DNA from: a virus | Strand: one strand, 5' to 3' | IMG/VR virus record: IMGVR_UViG_3300043446_004177 | Coordinates: 1 to 57,092 of that record | Length of the DNA stretch: 57,092 nt | Shown here: piece after piece, positions 15,814 to 23,142 of the stretch | Layout of the letters: the number at the start of each line of letters is the position of its first letter | Position numbering within the stretch: the stretch's first letter is position 1 | Position numbers and translations under genes: made by a program | Notes under the pieces: model-generated | The model's input: only the letters and a program-made list of their open reading frames with translations | Database searches by the model: none | Told to the model about the DNA's origin: nothing

Positions 15814-16097
15814 TTAACCTTTTTCCATTTAGTTGGCTCGACCAACGTGAACGTGCTCGCTGTTCGGCCGTTTTCATCATAATTGCGATTTACTTTTATT
15901 GCGCCGCGCTTGATCAACATTCGCATGTTGGAAGACACGGTCCATGAGTTTATATCAAGCTCCTTTGCTAGAGTGACGTACAGGGTAGAGAAGTTGATGT
16001 GGATTCCGTACTTGAGAAACAACCTGATCCACAAGACCTTGGCAGATGACGAGATCTTCTCGTCAACCAACACAAGAAGTAAAACATTATAATCCAT
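15810..16097 (-). CDS. Winged-helix-type DNA-binding protein, 95 aa
   Basis: The pattern of helices (ISSSAKVLWIRLFLKYG, TLYVTLAKELDINSWTVSSN, MRMLIKRGAIKVNRNYD) fits a winged HTH of the replication-initiator/regulator type, with the recognition helix near residues 48-65 and a beta wing after it. It may regulate early genes or aid replication. Overlaps both neighbours. Confidence 0.7.
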   Translation of the reverse strand: MDYNVLLLVLVDEKISSSAKVLWIRLFLKYGIHINFSTLYVTLAKELDINSWTVSSNMRMLIKRGAIKVNRNYDENGRTASTFTLVEPTKWKKVK

Positions 16098-16419
16098 TGA
16101 TGATTGCTTCCTTTAAAGCTTCTCCTGTGGCGAAATGGTTTTTCTCATTGTCATTGCCGATAGCATCAGCGAGTGCCCGAGCCTTGATCTGGTTATCGCC
16201 AGAGATTGTAAAGACGCGCACGGGGATAGCATCGACATCAGACACGGTCGTATCGGCAATGACGCGAAACTTGGTCACACGACCTTTACGATCAACCTTG
16301 ATTGCACGCGCCAATCGCCAATCCGAATAGCGTGTGGTTTTCAATTTGATTGTGGTGCTGCTGCGGTCAAACCTGACCGCAACAATATCGCCTTTTACTG
16401 CAATTGAAGAAGGTTCCAT
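16087..16419 (-). CDS. Hypothetical protein, 110 aa
   Basis: MEPSSIAVKGDIVAVRFDRS followed by beta strands and a helical end. The conserved-looking core (RLARAIKVDRKGRVTKFRVI) is basic. The ATG at 16419 shares a base with the upstream stop (TAATG). No family recognised. Confidence 0.68.
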   Translation of the reverse strand: MEPSSIAVKGDIVAVRFDRSSTTIKLKTTRYSDWRLARAIKVDRKGRVTKFRVIADTTVSDVDAIPVRVFTISGDNQIKARALADAIGNDNEKNHFATGEALKEAIINGL

Positions 16420-16715
16420 TATGCGGCCTCCTTCTTCTTTGCGACGACCTTGAGAACTTCGAAAGACTTGCCGTCTTTCACGCATGCCGAGAAGAGCTTG
16501 AACTGCTCTTCGGTGATGCCGTAATCTTTGAGCAGCTTGTCGAAGTCCATGACCGAACGCTGCGAGAGCGACACCTTAACGTCGCATTCTTCACCAGAAA
16601 CGAGATCAACGCCGAGCGCGACGATTTCTGACTTAACGGCTTTCTTCTGCTCTTCGAGAGCTTTGATCTGGCTATCAAGATCGTTGTACTTGTCTGCGAG
16701 AGTGCGATTGGTCAT
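16419..16715 (-). CDS. Coiled-coil phage protein, 98 aa
   Basis: MTNRTLADKYNDLDSQIKAL, then a coiled coil (QIKALEEQKKAVKSEIVAL) and a compact C-terminal part. Similar small proteins in phage early regions have no known role. Leader D gives it its own promoter-like element. Confidence 0.72.
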   Translation of the reverse strand: MTNRTLADKYNDLDSQIKALEEQKKAVKSEIVALGVDLVSGEECDVKVSLSQRSVMDFDKLLKDYGITEEQFKLFSACVKDGKSFEVLKVVAKKKEAA

Positions 16716-16802
16716 CTGAAGTCTCCTATCTAAAATCTAGCGCCACAGCGGCGACACCCCCTTCTCCCATATCCCGAAGATCAGTGCAAGCAAAAAAATG
16801 CA
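16716..16802 (-). promoter_or_regulatory. Modular leader D
   Basis: Minus strand: TGCATTTTTTTGCTTGCACT (16783-16802), GGGATATGGGAG, a CGCC/GGCG hairpin at 16741-16753, then GCTAGATTTTAGATAGGAGA and ATG 16715. It has the same three parts as leaders A-C. Confidence 0.58.
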
Positions 16803-16813
16803 TTTTCTTAAAA

Positions 16814-17014
16814 TTATTTTGCCTTTGGTGGTCTGCCCATCGAAGTATTTGATTGCAAACGGATTTCTGGGTTTTGGAAGGTCCAACACTCGCCTGTTTC
16901 GTCGATAAAAGTGACCCAAAGCAGATGGTGTTCAGGGCCATAGTCGATCAAAAAGTGAGCCATCGCCTTGCCTTTTGGCGTATCGAGCGGAAGAGGCGGG
17001 TCGATGCGGAGCAT
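16814..17014 (-). CDS. Widespread small phage protein, 66 aa (LIDYGPEH type)
   Basis: LPLDTPKGKAMAHFLIDYGP, then HLLWVTFIDETGECWTFQNP, a pattern I recognise from many phages: (L)IDYGPEH..LWV.F...GE.WT..N..IR.Q.N...GR. Role unknown. ATG directly follows the upstream TGA. Confidence 0.88.
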   Translation of the reverse strand: MLRIDPPLPLDTPKGKAMAHFLIDYGPEHHLLWVTFIDETGECWTFQNPEIRLQSNTSMGRPPKAK

Positions 17015-17185
17015 TCAGCGGGGTCTCCCAAACGGGCGCGGCACTGGCATAGGCTTCTGCCCCTGTAAATCATTGTTATCTTGAGGTTTTTCATTCAGAA
17101 CCCTAATCGTGATTTGGGCTATAAGGCCCGCTATAATAAGGCCGCCAACGGCCGCGATTAATAAAGCGATTTCATGTTTCGTCAT
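17015..17185 (-). CDS. Small single-span membrane protein, 56 aa
   Basis: MTKHEIALLIAAVGGLIIAG begins a hydrophobic segment (residues 5-28) followed by a polar, proline-rich tail (PMPVPRPFGRPR). The ATG lies 14 bases inside the upstream gene and the stop abuts the next ATG. One transmembrane helix with the tail in cytoplasm or periplasm. A lysis-related or early host-membrane role is possible but unsupported. Confidence 0.75.
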   Translation of the reverse strand: MTKHEIALLIAAVGGLIIAGLIAQITIRVLNEKPQDNNDLQGQKPMPVPRPFGRPR

Positions 17186-17384
17186 GCTGTCTCCTCATCT
17201 CCCATAAGCGGCGCACTTCTGATTCTATGTGCGGCCGAATCATTTCTGGAAGGGCATCAAGAACGCCCCTACGGTTTTGTTTGCCATCTACCTTCAAGAT
17301 CTCGTCGGCGAGCCAATAGATCTCAACGCGGATCGCCGATCGGACCCCCGCATTAAGATCTTCAATCGGTTTCTTCCCCTTCAT
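17172..17384 (-). CDS. Hypothetical helical protein, 70 aa
   Basis: MKGKKPIEDLNAGVRSAIRV with amphipathic helices and a basic end (ESEVRRLWEMRRQHDET). I use ATG 17384, which overlaps the nuclease gene by 23 bases; the longer frame to 17501 is basic, low-complexity and lies within that gene. Unknown function. Confidence 0.62.
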   Translation of the reverse strand: MKGKKPIEDLNAGVRSAIRVEIYWLADEILKVDGKQNRRGVLDALPEMIRPHIESEVRRLWEMRRQHDET

Positions 17385-17817
17385 CACCAAACGTATCTGT
17401 TCGCTCGGGCTCCCTGATGGCCAGCCAATCGTCGAACGCTTCCCACGCCGCGTCCGCCCCGAGCGCGACGCAGACGAAGGCCCCTGCTTTTTGCGCGGCA
17501 TTTAAATACTCCTGTTGTCCATCTTGCCATTGCGACTTTGTGTGATCCCTGCGCTTGATCTCGCAGACGAATGCGGGCGATGCTGGGATGATGACATCGG
17601 CCGCGCCCTTGACCATGCCCTCGGCCTTCTCTCTTGCGACCTGCCTAAAGTGGCGCTGCCCTTCATTGCGCGGATGTATGGCAATCATGCCATAGCTCTC
17701 GCCCCACCATAGGCGCAGGCGGTTGAAAAAGGTTACTTGCTCGACGGCTTCCGTCGCGCACTGGCCGCGGAACTCGGTGTCCCCATAAACTCTGATCTTC
17801 TTAAGCTGCAAGTGCAT
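17362..17817 (-). CDS. VRR-NUC-like PD-(D/E)XK nuclease, 151 aa
   Basis: GMVKGAADVIIPASPAFVCE followed by IKRRDHTKSQWQDGQQEYL gives the G..D-(x)n-E-x-K core (D of GAADVI, CEIK) and the Q...YL helix typical of VRR-NUC and Holliday-junction-resolvase-like nucleases. A tail helix (AWEAFDDWL) follows. ATG 17817 is preferred for its GAGG SD; another ATG lies four codons upstream. Overlaps the helicase gene by 17 bases. Likely acts with it in DNA processing. Confidence 0.82.
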   Translation of the reverse strand: MHLQLKKIRVYGDTEFRGQCATEAVEQVTFFNRLRLWWGESYGMIAIHPRNEGQRHFRQVAREKAEGMVKGAADVIIPASPAFVCEIKRRDHTKSQWQDGQQEYLNAAQKAGAFVCVALGADAAWEAFDDWLAIREPERTDTFGDEGEETD

Positions 17818-19579
17818 CGGCTGCCTCATTGAATGCGAAGACCTTGTACCAATCGCCGTCCTTGCGATAGGTGATGGTCTCTGGCTGTTTTCCCTTCAGG
17901 CTCGCATACATAAATGCCATGCGTTGACCGTCGGGCCATGTAGGTTCTTTTGGTACCCAAAACGAAAACGTTCTGAACTCAGTCGCAACATCAACCCGCA
18001 ACATCGGCCGTCCAGCTTTTGACATGGTATGCCGCGTTGACCATGCCATGACGCGGTCTGTCTGCCTGATGGTTGGGTCTTTCTTTCTGTTTGCGAACTC
18101 AATCCGCAGCTTCTCATTCGGATCGACAATCTCGTTTTTGCATTCTGTGCAATGACGTGCAGCGATATCGTTCTCGGCCTTGCAGGCAGGGCATTCTTTG
18201 AACGTCCAACGATAGCGGCACCGATCAAGATCCCCGCCACCGATCGCGACAAAGCCTTGGCACCGCCGCCCATGATGGGCAGGCATGTCACCGAACTCGG
18301 TCTCGATGCGACGGCCATCAAGATCAACGTAATAGCCGTTATCGTCGATCTCGTATTTGTCTTTATTAAAGCGCGCCACGAAATCGTTTTCTGTATCGCA
18401 TTCAGGACAGCGACAGCGCAGTGTCTTGGCCTCTTCCTTCATGCCCATGGGGCGAATGGTCGGCGAGAAGATATCGCCGTCTGGGCAGTGCCGCTCAATG
18501 TTCTGGGCGTAGTCCAAAACGAGGCAGTCAGTCTTACCTTCGGCGATACGCAGGCCGCGGCCGATAATCTGCTGCAACAGCCCAGCGGATTCCGTCGCAC
18601 GAAGCATCGCGATCACGTCTACATGAGGCGCGTCGAAGCCTGTGGTGAGAACGGCCACGTTCACGATGTATTTGATTTTCTCAGCCTTGAAGTCCGCAAT
18701 GATGGCGGCGCGCTCTTTGCGCGGTGTCTCTCCTGTAACCATGGCAGAAAGCTCTGCGGGAAGGCTCTCAAGGCATTCCTTGGCATGCTGCACAGTTGCA
18801 GCAAAAATCATGACACCTCGCCTGTCACGGCTCTTGGCAACGATGTCAGCGATGATCTTGGCCGTCTTACGTCCCTGCCCGATATAGGCGCGATCAACAT
18901 CGTCGGCATTAAACTGGCCGCGGCTGTTGAGCTCCATGCCGAGCGTGTCATAGCTCTCGGCATCAATCGAACCGACCACGGGCGGCGTGAGGAAACCCAT
19001 GTCGATCAGCTCGCGCGCGGTGATGCGATCAACAAGACCCGTGAAGTAAGGGTCTTTGGTCTGGTTCTCAGCCACGGGTTTGCCATCAGGCCATTGCGCA
19101 AAGATGTACCCGCCGAACATGCGATAAGGTGTTGCCGTCATCCCGACCACGCGCACGTTGGGGTTCTCGGTGCGAATTGATTCGACGATGCTCTTGATGG
19201 TCGGCGTAATGCCATGCGCCTCGTCGATCACGATCATGCCGAACTCTTTGCCAAACCGCTTGATCTTATTCTTGATCGTAAGCGGAGTGCCAAACACAAC
19301 AGGATGCTGCAGGCTCTTTTGACCGACACTTGCCGAAAAGATTGAGAACGGTTCGCCTGTGAGCTTGTACTTCTCGCTATTCTGGATGACGAGCTCGGCC
19401 GAAGGCGCGATGCATAGCACGCGCTTGCCCCCGCTGATCTCGCGTACAGTCTTTGCGAGGGCCGCAATGATATGCGACTTGCCTGCACCCGTAGCGGCTT
19501 CAATCAAGCACGGCGCGCGCAGCCTCTTGATCCAGTTTACAATCTTATCATGCGACTTTTGTTGGTATGGTCTCAGCAT
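17801..19579 (-). CDS. SF2 DEAD/DEAH-box helicase with C-terminal zinc ribbons, 592 aa
   Basis: ATP-driven duplex DNA translocase. Q-like N-terminus LRPYQQKSHDKI, Walker A EAATGAGKS (27-35), IDEAH (118-122), TATPYR (148-153), and the second RecA domain with VLTTGFDAPHVD and QIIGRGLR (motif VI). Two Cys4-type knuckles follow, CRCPECDTEN and CPACKAEN...CTEC. UvsW/SSL2-like helicases of this design assist phage recombination and replication restart. Flanked by two nucleases. Confidence 0.93.
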   Translation of the reverse strand: MLRPYQQKSHDKIVNWIKRLRAPCLIEAATGAGKSHIIAALAKTVREISGGKRVLCIAPSAELVIQNSEKYKLTGEPFSIFSASVGQKSLQHPVVFGTPLTIKNKIKRFGKEFGMIVIDEAHGITPTIKSIVESIRTENPNVRVVGMTATPYRMFGGYIFAQWPDGKPVAENQTKDPYFTGLVDRITARELIDMGFLTPPVVGSIDAESYDTLGMELNSRGQFNADDVDRAYIGQGRKTAKIIADIVAKSRDRRGVMIFAATVQHAKECLESLPAELSAMVTGETPRKERAAIIADFKAEKIKYIVNVAVLTTGFDAPHVDVIAMLRATESAGLLQQIIGRGLRIAEGKTDCLVLDYAQNIERHCPDGDIFSPTIRPMGMKEEAKTLRCRCPECDTENDFVARFNKDKYEIDDNGYYVDLDGRRIETEFGDMPAHHGRRCQGFVAIGGGDLDRCRYRWTFKECPACKAENDIAARHCTECKNEIVDPNEKLRIEFANRKKDPTIRQTDRVMAWSTRHTMSKAGRPMLRVDVATEFRTFSFWVPKEPTWPDGQRMAFMYASLKGKQPETITYRKDGDWYKVFAFNEAADALAA

Positions 19580-20024
19580 CTAAAATCTTCCTAAATTTTT
19601 GCATCGGTATTAAAACGCAAGGCTCGATGTCCTGAGCGTCTCCTCGATCTCGTCTTCCAGCCATCTTTATTTTTGGAAACCTTTCAAATGCGCTGGCATG
19701 CGAAACAGTAAAAACAAATATGCCATCCGTTAATTGGATTGCGATAGCAACACCGATCGGGAAATCTGCATGCCAACGGCGAAGAGCTGACATCTTGTGG
19801 CATGATAGCATGTAACCGCCGAGCTTATCTAACTGCTCGTAAGAATAGTTGCGGCACTTGATCTCCATGACCCCTTTGATGTCGTCAAACAAAGTCAAAA
19901 CATAATCAATCTCACATGCAGGCTTCAATTTAATGGCCGTGTAACCCCAAAGAGTTGCCAAAGATTTAGCAACGGCGAACTCTTTGCTGCGGTCTTCTTC
20001 TGTTTCGTAAAAAGGCCTGCTCAT
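19548..20024 (-). CDS. PD-(D/E)XK-type nuclease-like protein, 158 aa
   Basis: CEIDYVLTLFDDIKGVMEIK contains the D-(x)n-ExK core (ID, MEIKCR), followed by a helix (EQLDKLGGYMLSCHKM) like that of resolvase/endonuclease families. Overlaps the helicase gene by 32 bases and the glycosyltransferase gene by four (ATGA). Could resolve branched DNA or process modified DNA ends. Family assignment is by motif only. Confidence 0.72.
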   Translation of the reverse strand: MSRPFYETEEDRSKEFAVAKSLATLWGYTAIKLKPACEIDYVLTLFDDIKGVMEIKCRNYSYEQLDKLGGYMLSCHKMSALRRWHADFPIGVAIAIQLTDGIFVFTVSHASAFERFPKIKMAGRRDRGDAQDIEPCVLIPMQKFRKILDAETIPTKVA

Positions 20025-20896
20025 TTTTTGTACTCGATCAGTTTCATGCCGTAGTTGTTCACTTCGCCCGTCAATTTGACGTTGGGCTTTCTAATCAACT
20101 TGTTGCCTTTGAACTTTCTATAATCAACGTGATGATGCCAGCGGCCAAATTTCCAAACGACCTTTGCGATATCAGGGTGCATGTCCTCGAGCATCTTTGA
20201 TTTCGGAAGCGTGCCCTCTTTCTCATAGAACTCAGCCGTGTTGCCGCCCTTCAACGTCTGCGTTGTGGCCTTCTCTTGCAAGAATGCGTTGAACTGTATT
20301 GTACACCAGCCGTCCTTCAAGACGCGGAGAGACAGGTCAGTGTCCTCATTGTATCGGCCGCGCCATTGGTACGGGATAAAGTTGTTGATCAGCAGGCAAG
20401 AATAAATGCGCGTGTTCAACACGAAAGGCGGCAACGGCTCTTTTGCTTTGGCAAAGAAATCATAATTAAAACCTGCAACCGCCACGTTCTCGTAACGCTC
20501 GACAAAGTCTTCGGCCGCCGCAAAGATGCCGCCGAACATAACCTTGCACATCAGGTTACGGTTTAAGCGATTGAACGACGCGATGTTGTCGTCCATCACC
20601 CAGTGCCATGTATGCCCCATGGCGATCGCGTTACTCCATGCAAAATTGCGCGCTGCGCCGGGGCCCTTTCCTTTTGTGTCGCCAAGATCATCGAACGTAT
20701 CGTATTCATCAAGATAGCGCCGCGGCAAGATCAGGATCTTTTTTGGATCAATCACGCTCGCGTACTGATCATATTCTTGCTCTTCAACAATGATCTTGTA
20801 AGGCACGCCCATACTTTCGAGCGACTTGCTCGTTAAGCGGCTTTCCCACCGACCTTTTGAAACAATGTAAATCGGGTGTTTAGGATTCTCTGACAT
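20021..20896 (-). CDS. TET-associated glycosyltransferase-like protein (TAGT), 291 aa
   Basis: GT-A-type glycosyltransferase expected to move a sugar from a nucleotide donor. HPIYIVSKGRWESRLTSKSL opens the nucleotide-binding domain. GKGPGAARNFAW (77-88) and the DxD-type motif WVMDDN (99-104) are intact, and GRYNEDTDLS (near 180) gives the later acidic site. The pattern matches the TAGT family, usually linked to oxidised 5-methylpyrimidines in phage DNA. The neighbours are a small TAGT-linked protein and a DNA methyltransferase. No TET/JBP dioxygenase was found here, so the acceptor base is unknown. Confidence 0.85.
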   Translation of the reverse strand: MSENPKHPIYIVSKGRWESRLTSKSLESMGVPYKIIVEEQEYDQYASVIDPKKILILPRRYLDEYDTFDDLGDTKGKGPGAARNFAWSNAIAMGHTWHWVMDDNIASFNRLNRNLMCKVMFGGIFAAAEDFVERYENVAVAGFNYDFFAKAKEPLPPFVLNTRIYSCLLINNFIPYQWRGRYNEDTDLSLRVLKDGWCTIQFNAFLQEKATTQTLKGGNTAEFYEKEGTLPKSKMLEDMHPDIAKVVWKFGRWHHHVDYRKFKGNKLIRKPNVKLTGEVNNYGMKLIEYKK

Positions 20897-21125
20897 ATCT
20901 AAATTTAGCTGCTCTGCGGAACGGCGCGAATGGATACCAAATCGTTTTTGTTTTCTTGTCTACCTTTTGCTCAACAAGCTCTGCAAACTTCGCCATGTCT
21001 TCTGCGTTTCTAAATCTAACATTGACCGCATGGAACGGTGTGAGATCTTCTTGCAGAAACTCTGGCATATCTTTCCATTCATCAAACACATCTACTTGTT
21101 CCATTTCTTCAAACAGTTTGCTCAT
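20880..21125 (-). CDS. Small TAGT/methylase-associated protein, 81 aa
   Basis: WKDMPEFLQEDLTPFHAVNV, then an ED..KFAELV segment and the conserved KKTKTIWYPF. This pattern (DMPEF...F..I.V.F...ED...FA.L.....TKSIW.P) recurs in phages next to DNA-modification or ParB-like genes. Start at 21125, sharing a base with the methyltransferase stop. Role unknown; the tight overlap with the GT gene suggests a partner protein. Confidence 0.8.
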   Translation of the reverse strand: MSKLFEEMEQVDVFDEWKDMPEFLQEDLTPFHAVNVRFRNAEDMAKFAELVEQKVDKKTKTIWYPFAPFRRAAKFRYVRES

Positions 21126-21676
21126 TATGATCTCCCATAAAACCTCGGCGCGCTCTTCATACGATAGACCTTTGGGTCTTCTTTTGGTTGGTGGAAAAGA
21201 TACCAGCATGCATTGTCTTTGCCAGCGCCCGCGCTGTCTTCAATCCACTTGACGCGGCCGACAGAAATAATGCGAAGGCAGTAATCAAGATAAGGCGTAG
21301 CCTGTCTTGTGTGCATCCAGTCTGCATCGAAGAGCAGCCATGTAGGAGCAAGGCGTGAGCAGCGTTCGATGATCTGATGAAGAACGGTGCGTTCCCATGG
21401 CGGGTTGGTGATAATGAAATCGGCACCGCAAAGCTCCGCTTCTGTAATGAATGAAGCATCGTTGCGAAGGATCCAATCAGCGCGCGGCTCGACATCGTAT
21501 GCCATCGTGCATGCGTGACCATGATGTTCAAGATGCTTTACGAGAGCGCCGTCTCCAGCGCATGGCTCGCAAAATTTGATGTTGTCAGGAAGAAACGAAA
21601 CAAGCGGTCGCACTGCTGCATGCGGCGTTGGGTAAAACGCAAGCTTGTGGGATTCAAAATCACTTCTCTTGCCCAT
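21125..21676 (-). CDS. DNA N6-adenine/N4-cytosine-type methyltransferase, 183 aa
   Basis: SAM-dependent methyltransferase. FYPTP near the start, motif I EPCAGDGAL (37-45), the acidic YDVEPRADWI, and catalytic motif IV ITNPPW (89-94). NPPW marks exocyclic amino methylation, of adenine or cytosine. Short, with no clear target-recognition domain. ATG 21676 is used, because upstream residues would overlap the YqaJ gene. Host-like methylation or substrate preparation for the glycosyltransferase are both possible. Confidence 0.86.
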   Translation of the reverse strand: MGKRSDFESHKLAFYPTPHAAVRPLVSFLPDNIKFCEPCAGDGALVKHLEHHGHACTMAYDVEPRADWILRNDASFITEAELCGADFIITNPPWERTVLHQIIERCSRLAPTWLLFDADWMHTRQATPYLDYCLRIISVGRVKWIEDSAGAGKDNACWYLFHQPKEDPKVYRMKSAPRFYGRS

Positions 21677-22250
21677 CGGTCCATTTCTCGCGTTCTTCAA
21701 GATAACGATTATAAAAGTTTTTAAGCGGCACGATGATCGTATTGATGTATTTGTCATCGCGATCGACGCGCTCGAGATAGGTGTCCTTCGGTGTCCACTG
21801 CCAGAAGTCGCACCAATCGCGGTTGGTTACAAAAAGCTGCACCTGTACTTGAGCGTAGTAGTGCTGTTGTTGTTTGAGCGCCTTGAAACGCACAGGCGCG
21901 AACTCATGACGCAAACCGTAAGGGCATTTGACTTCGATCAGACCGACCTCGCCAATATAGCCGTCAGGTGATGCACCGAGCCAGTCTTCATGCGTAACGA
22001 ATGTTGCAGGCGTGACATTTCGACTTGTTATCATTTCATATTCGATGATCGCGCCAGCTTCATGGAGCGTGCCCCATTCTGTGGCGACATTTCCTTTGAA
22101 CTCGTTTGGTAAGCCGTGATAGTCGCGGATCATCTTCCGCATGACATCATCAGGCTTTTGAAACGGCGACAGCCCAAGAATCGCGCCGACAGCAGATCCT
22201 GTCACGCGGCCTTTACGAGCTTCAAACCATTCTTCGCTGCGCTGTTCCAT
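21660..22250 (-). CDS. YqaJ-like viral recombinase/exonuclease, 196 aa
   Basis: Lambda-exonuclease-family 5'-3' nuclease that makes single-stranded tails for recombination. QRSEEWFEARKGRVTGSAVG, E58 in ATEWG and E64 in TLHEAG, then D96 (SPDGYIG), IEVKCP (E106, K108), and the YYAQVQ helix. All catalytic residues are present. TGATG overlap sets the start. Works with the DUF669 ssDNA-binding-type protein and Sak4-like ATPase close upstream. Confidence 0.93.
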   Translation of the reverse strand: MEQRSEEWFEARKGRVTGSAVGAILGLSPFQKPDDVMRKMIRDYHGLPNEFKGNVATEWGTLHEAGAIIEYEMITSRNVTPATFVTHEDWLGASPDGYIGEVGLIEVKCPYGLRHEFAPVRFKALKQQQHYYAQVQVQLFVTNRDWCDFWQWTPKDTYLERVDRDDKYINTIIVPLKNFYNRYLEEREKWTDGQEK

Positions 22251-22507
22251 CAAACGCACTGCATCATCATGTCAGCCAACATAAAAGATTTTTCTACCAA
22301 ATCTTCATCGCTGTCATTTTCAGAACTTTTTGCATAAACAGCTGGAAAAATTGCCATTGCAAGTTTTTCTCTCAATTCTTGTTTTCTATCAAGAATCCTT
22401 ACGTTAGGAAAACTATTAATATCTAAAGTTTCCCTAATTTTTTTTAACTCATCTCTAATTTCCCCGAGAGTTAAAACTGTGTCGTATTCAACAGATGCCA
22501 TTCCCAT
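22250..22507 (-). CDS. Hypothetical helical protein, 85 aa
   Basis: MGMASVEYDTVLTLGEIRDE... a charged helical protein ending ADMMMQCV. SD AAAGGATATT precedes ATG 22507; the upstream in-frame part falls in a terminator hairpin and is not used. Unrecognised family, coupled to the exonuclease gene by TGATG. Confidence 0.7.
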   Translation of the reverse strand: MGMASVEYDTVLTLGEIRDELKKIRETLDINSFPNVRILDRKQELREKLAMAIFPAVYAKSSENDSDEDLVEKSFMLADMMMQCV

Positions 22508-22529
22508 TTTAATATCCTTTCGGTTGGAG

Positions 22530-22565
22530 AAAAGGAGGGGGCGAACAGGGTAGAAAGCCCCCTCC
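22530..22565 (-). terminator. Long-loop hairpin, partial terminator
   Basis: GGAGGGGGC (22534-22542) pairs with GCCCCCTCC (22557-22565) around a 14-base loop, then TTTT on the minus strand. It lies between the DUF669 and 85-aa genes. It may reduce read-through from Sak4/DUF669 into the exonuclease unit. Confidence 0.7.
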
Positions 22566-22587
22566 TCCACTACGACGCTCGTTTCCC

Positions 22588-23142
22588 TCAGAACGGAGCG
22601 TCTTCGTCTTCTGTCACTGCAGCTTTTGGTGAAGCAGCAGCTTTATGAACAGCAGCTCCGCCACCGCGCGGTGCAACAGCAGCAATCCAATTGCCACGGC
22701 CCATGGTGCCGTCGCTTTTTTCCTGCTCCCACATCATAACTTTGATCTGCATCGGCTTGTTAACAAGCGTTGAGCCCATCATTTCATCTGTAGGCTTTTT
22801 GCCTGATGCCAAAAGCTTACCGCCTGCATTGTTGTCGATCGCGGCAAGCATACGCTTCGCTTTATCGCGCTTCTTGGCCGCATCCCTCGCGCGCGGATCG
22901 TCATCCGACACCCAAAGCTTGTGGAAGATCTTGCGGTTTTTGTATTCCGCAGGAAGCACCACTGACCAACGCAAGCTGATAAAACCATTACCTTCGCGGT
23001 CCTGATCCCATTTCGCCTCGTCAATGATGGCAACGCATGTCGTATCGCTCGGGATTGGCTCGAGATCGCCGCCCCCAACTTCAAACGAGCCACCCTGTTT
23101 CAGGATGTCGTCGCCGTCTGATAAATCCCAAAAATTAGCCAT
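22588..23142 (-). CDS. DUF669-family ssDNA-binding-type protein, 184 aa
   Basis: MANFWDLSDGDDILKQGGSF... with a central beta-rich domain (FISLRWSVVLPAEYKNRKIF) typical of DUF669, and an acidic tail TEDEDAPF like the tip of bacterial SSB proteins, which recruits partners. Likely coats single strands made by the YqaJ nuclease. Overlaps the Sak4 gene by eight bases. Confidence 0.85.
   Translation of the reverse strand: MANFWDLSDGDDILKQGGSFEVGGGDLEPIPSDTTCVAIIDEAKWDQDREGNGFISLRWSVVLPAEYKNRKIFHKLWVSDDDPRARDAAKKRDKAKRMLAAIDNNAGGKLLASGKKPTDEMMGSTLVNKPMQIKVMMWEQEKSDGTMGRGNWIAAVAPRGGGAAVHKAAASPKAAVTEDEDAPF

Noticed and set aside
18152-19180. 342-codon plus-strand frame inside the SF2 helicase gene
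   Set aside because: Antisense shadow of a gene with all helicase motifs; its product resembles no family.
21125-21757. Extended start of the methyltransferase at 21757
   Set aside because: Adds 27 residues overlapping the exonuclease gene; MGKRSDFESHK at 21676 is the natural start.
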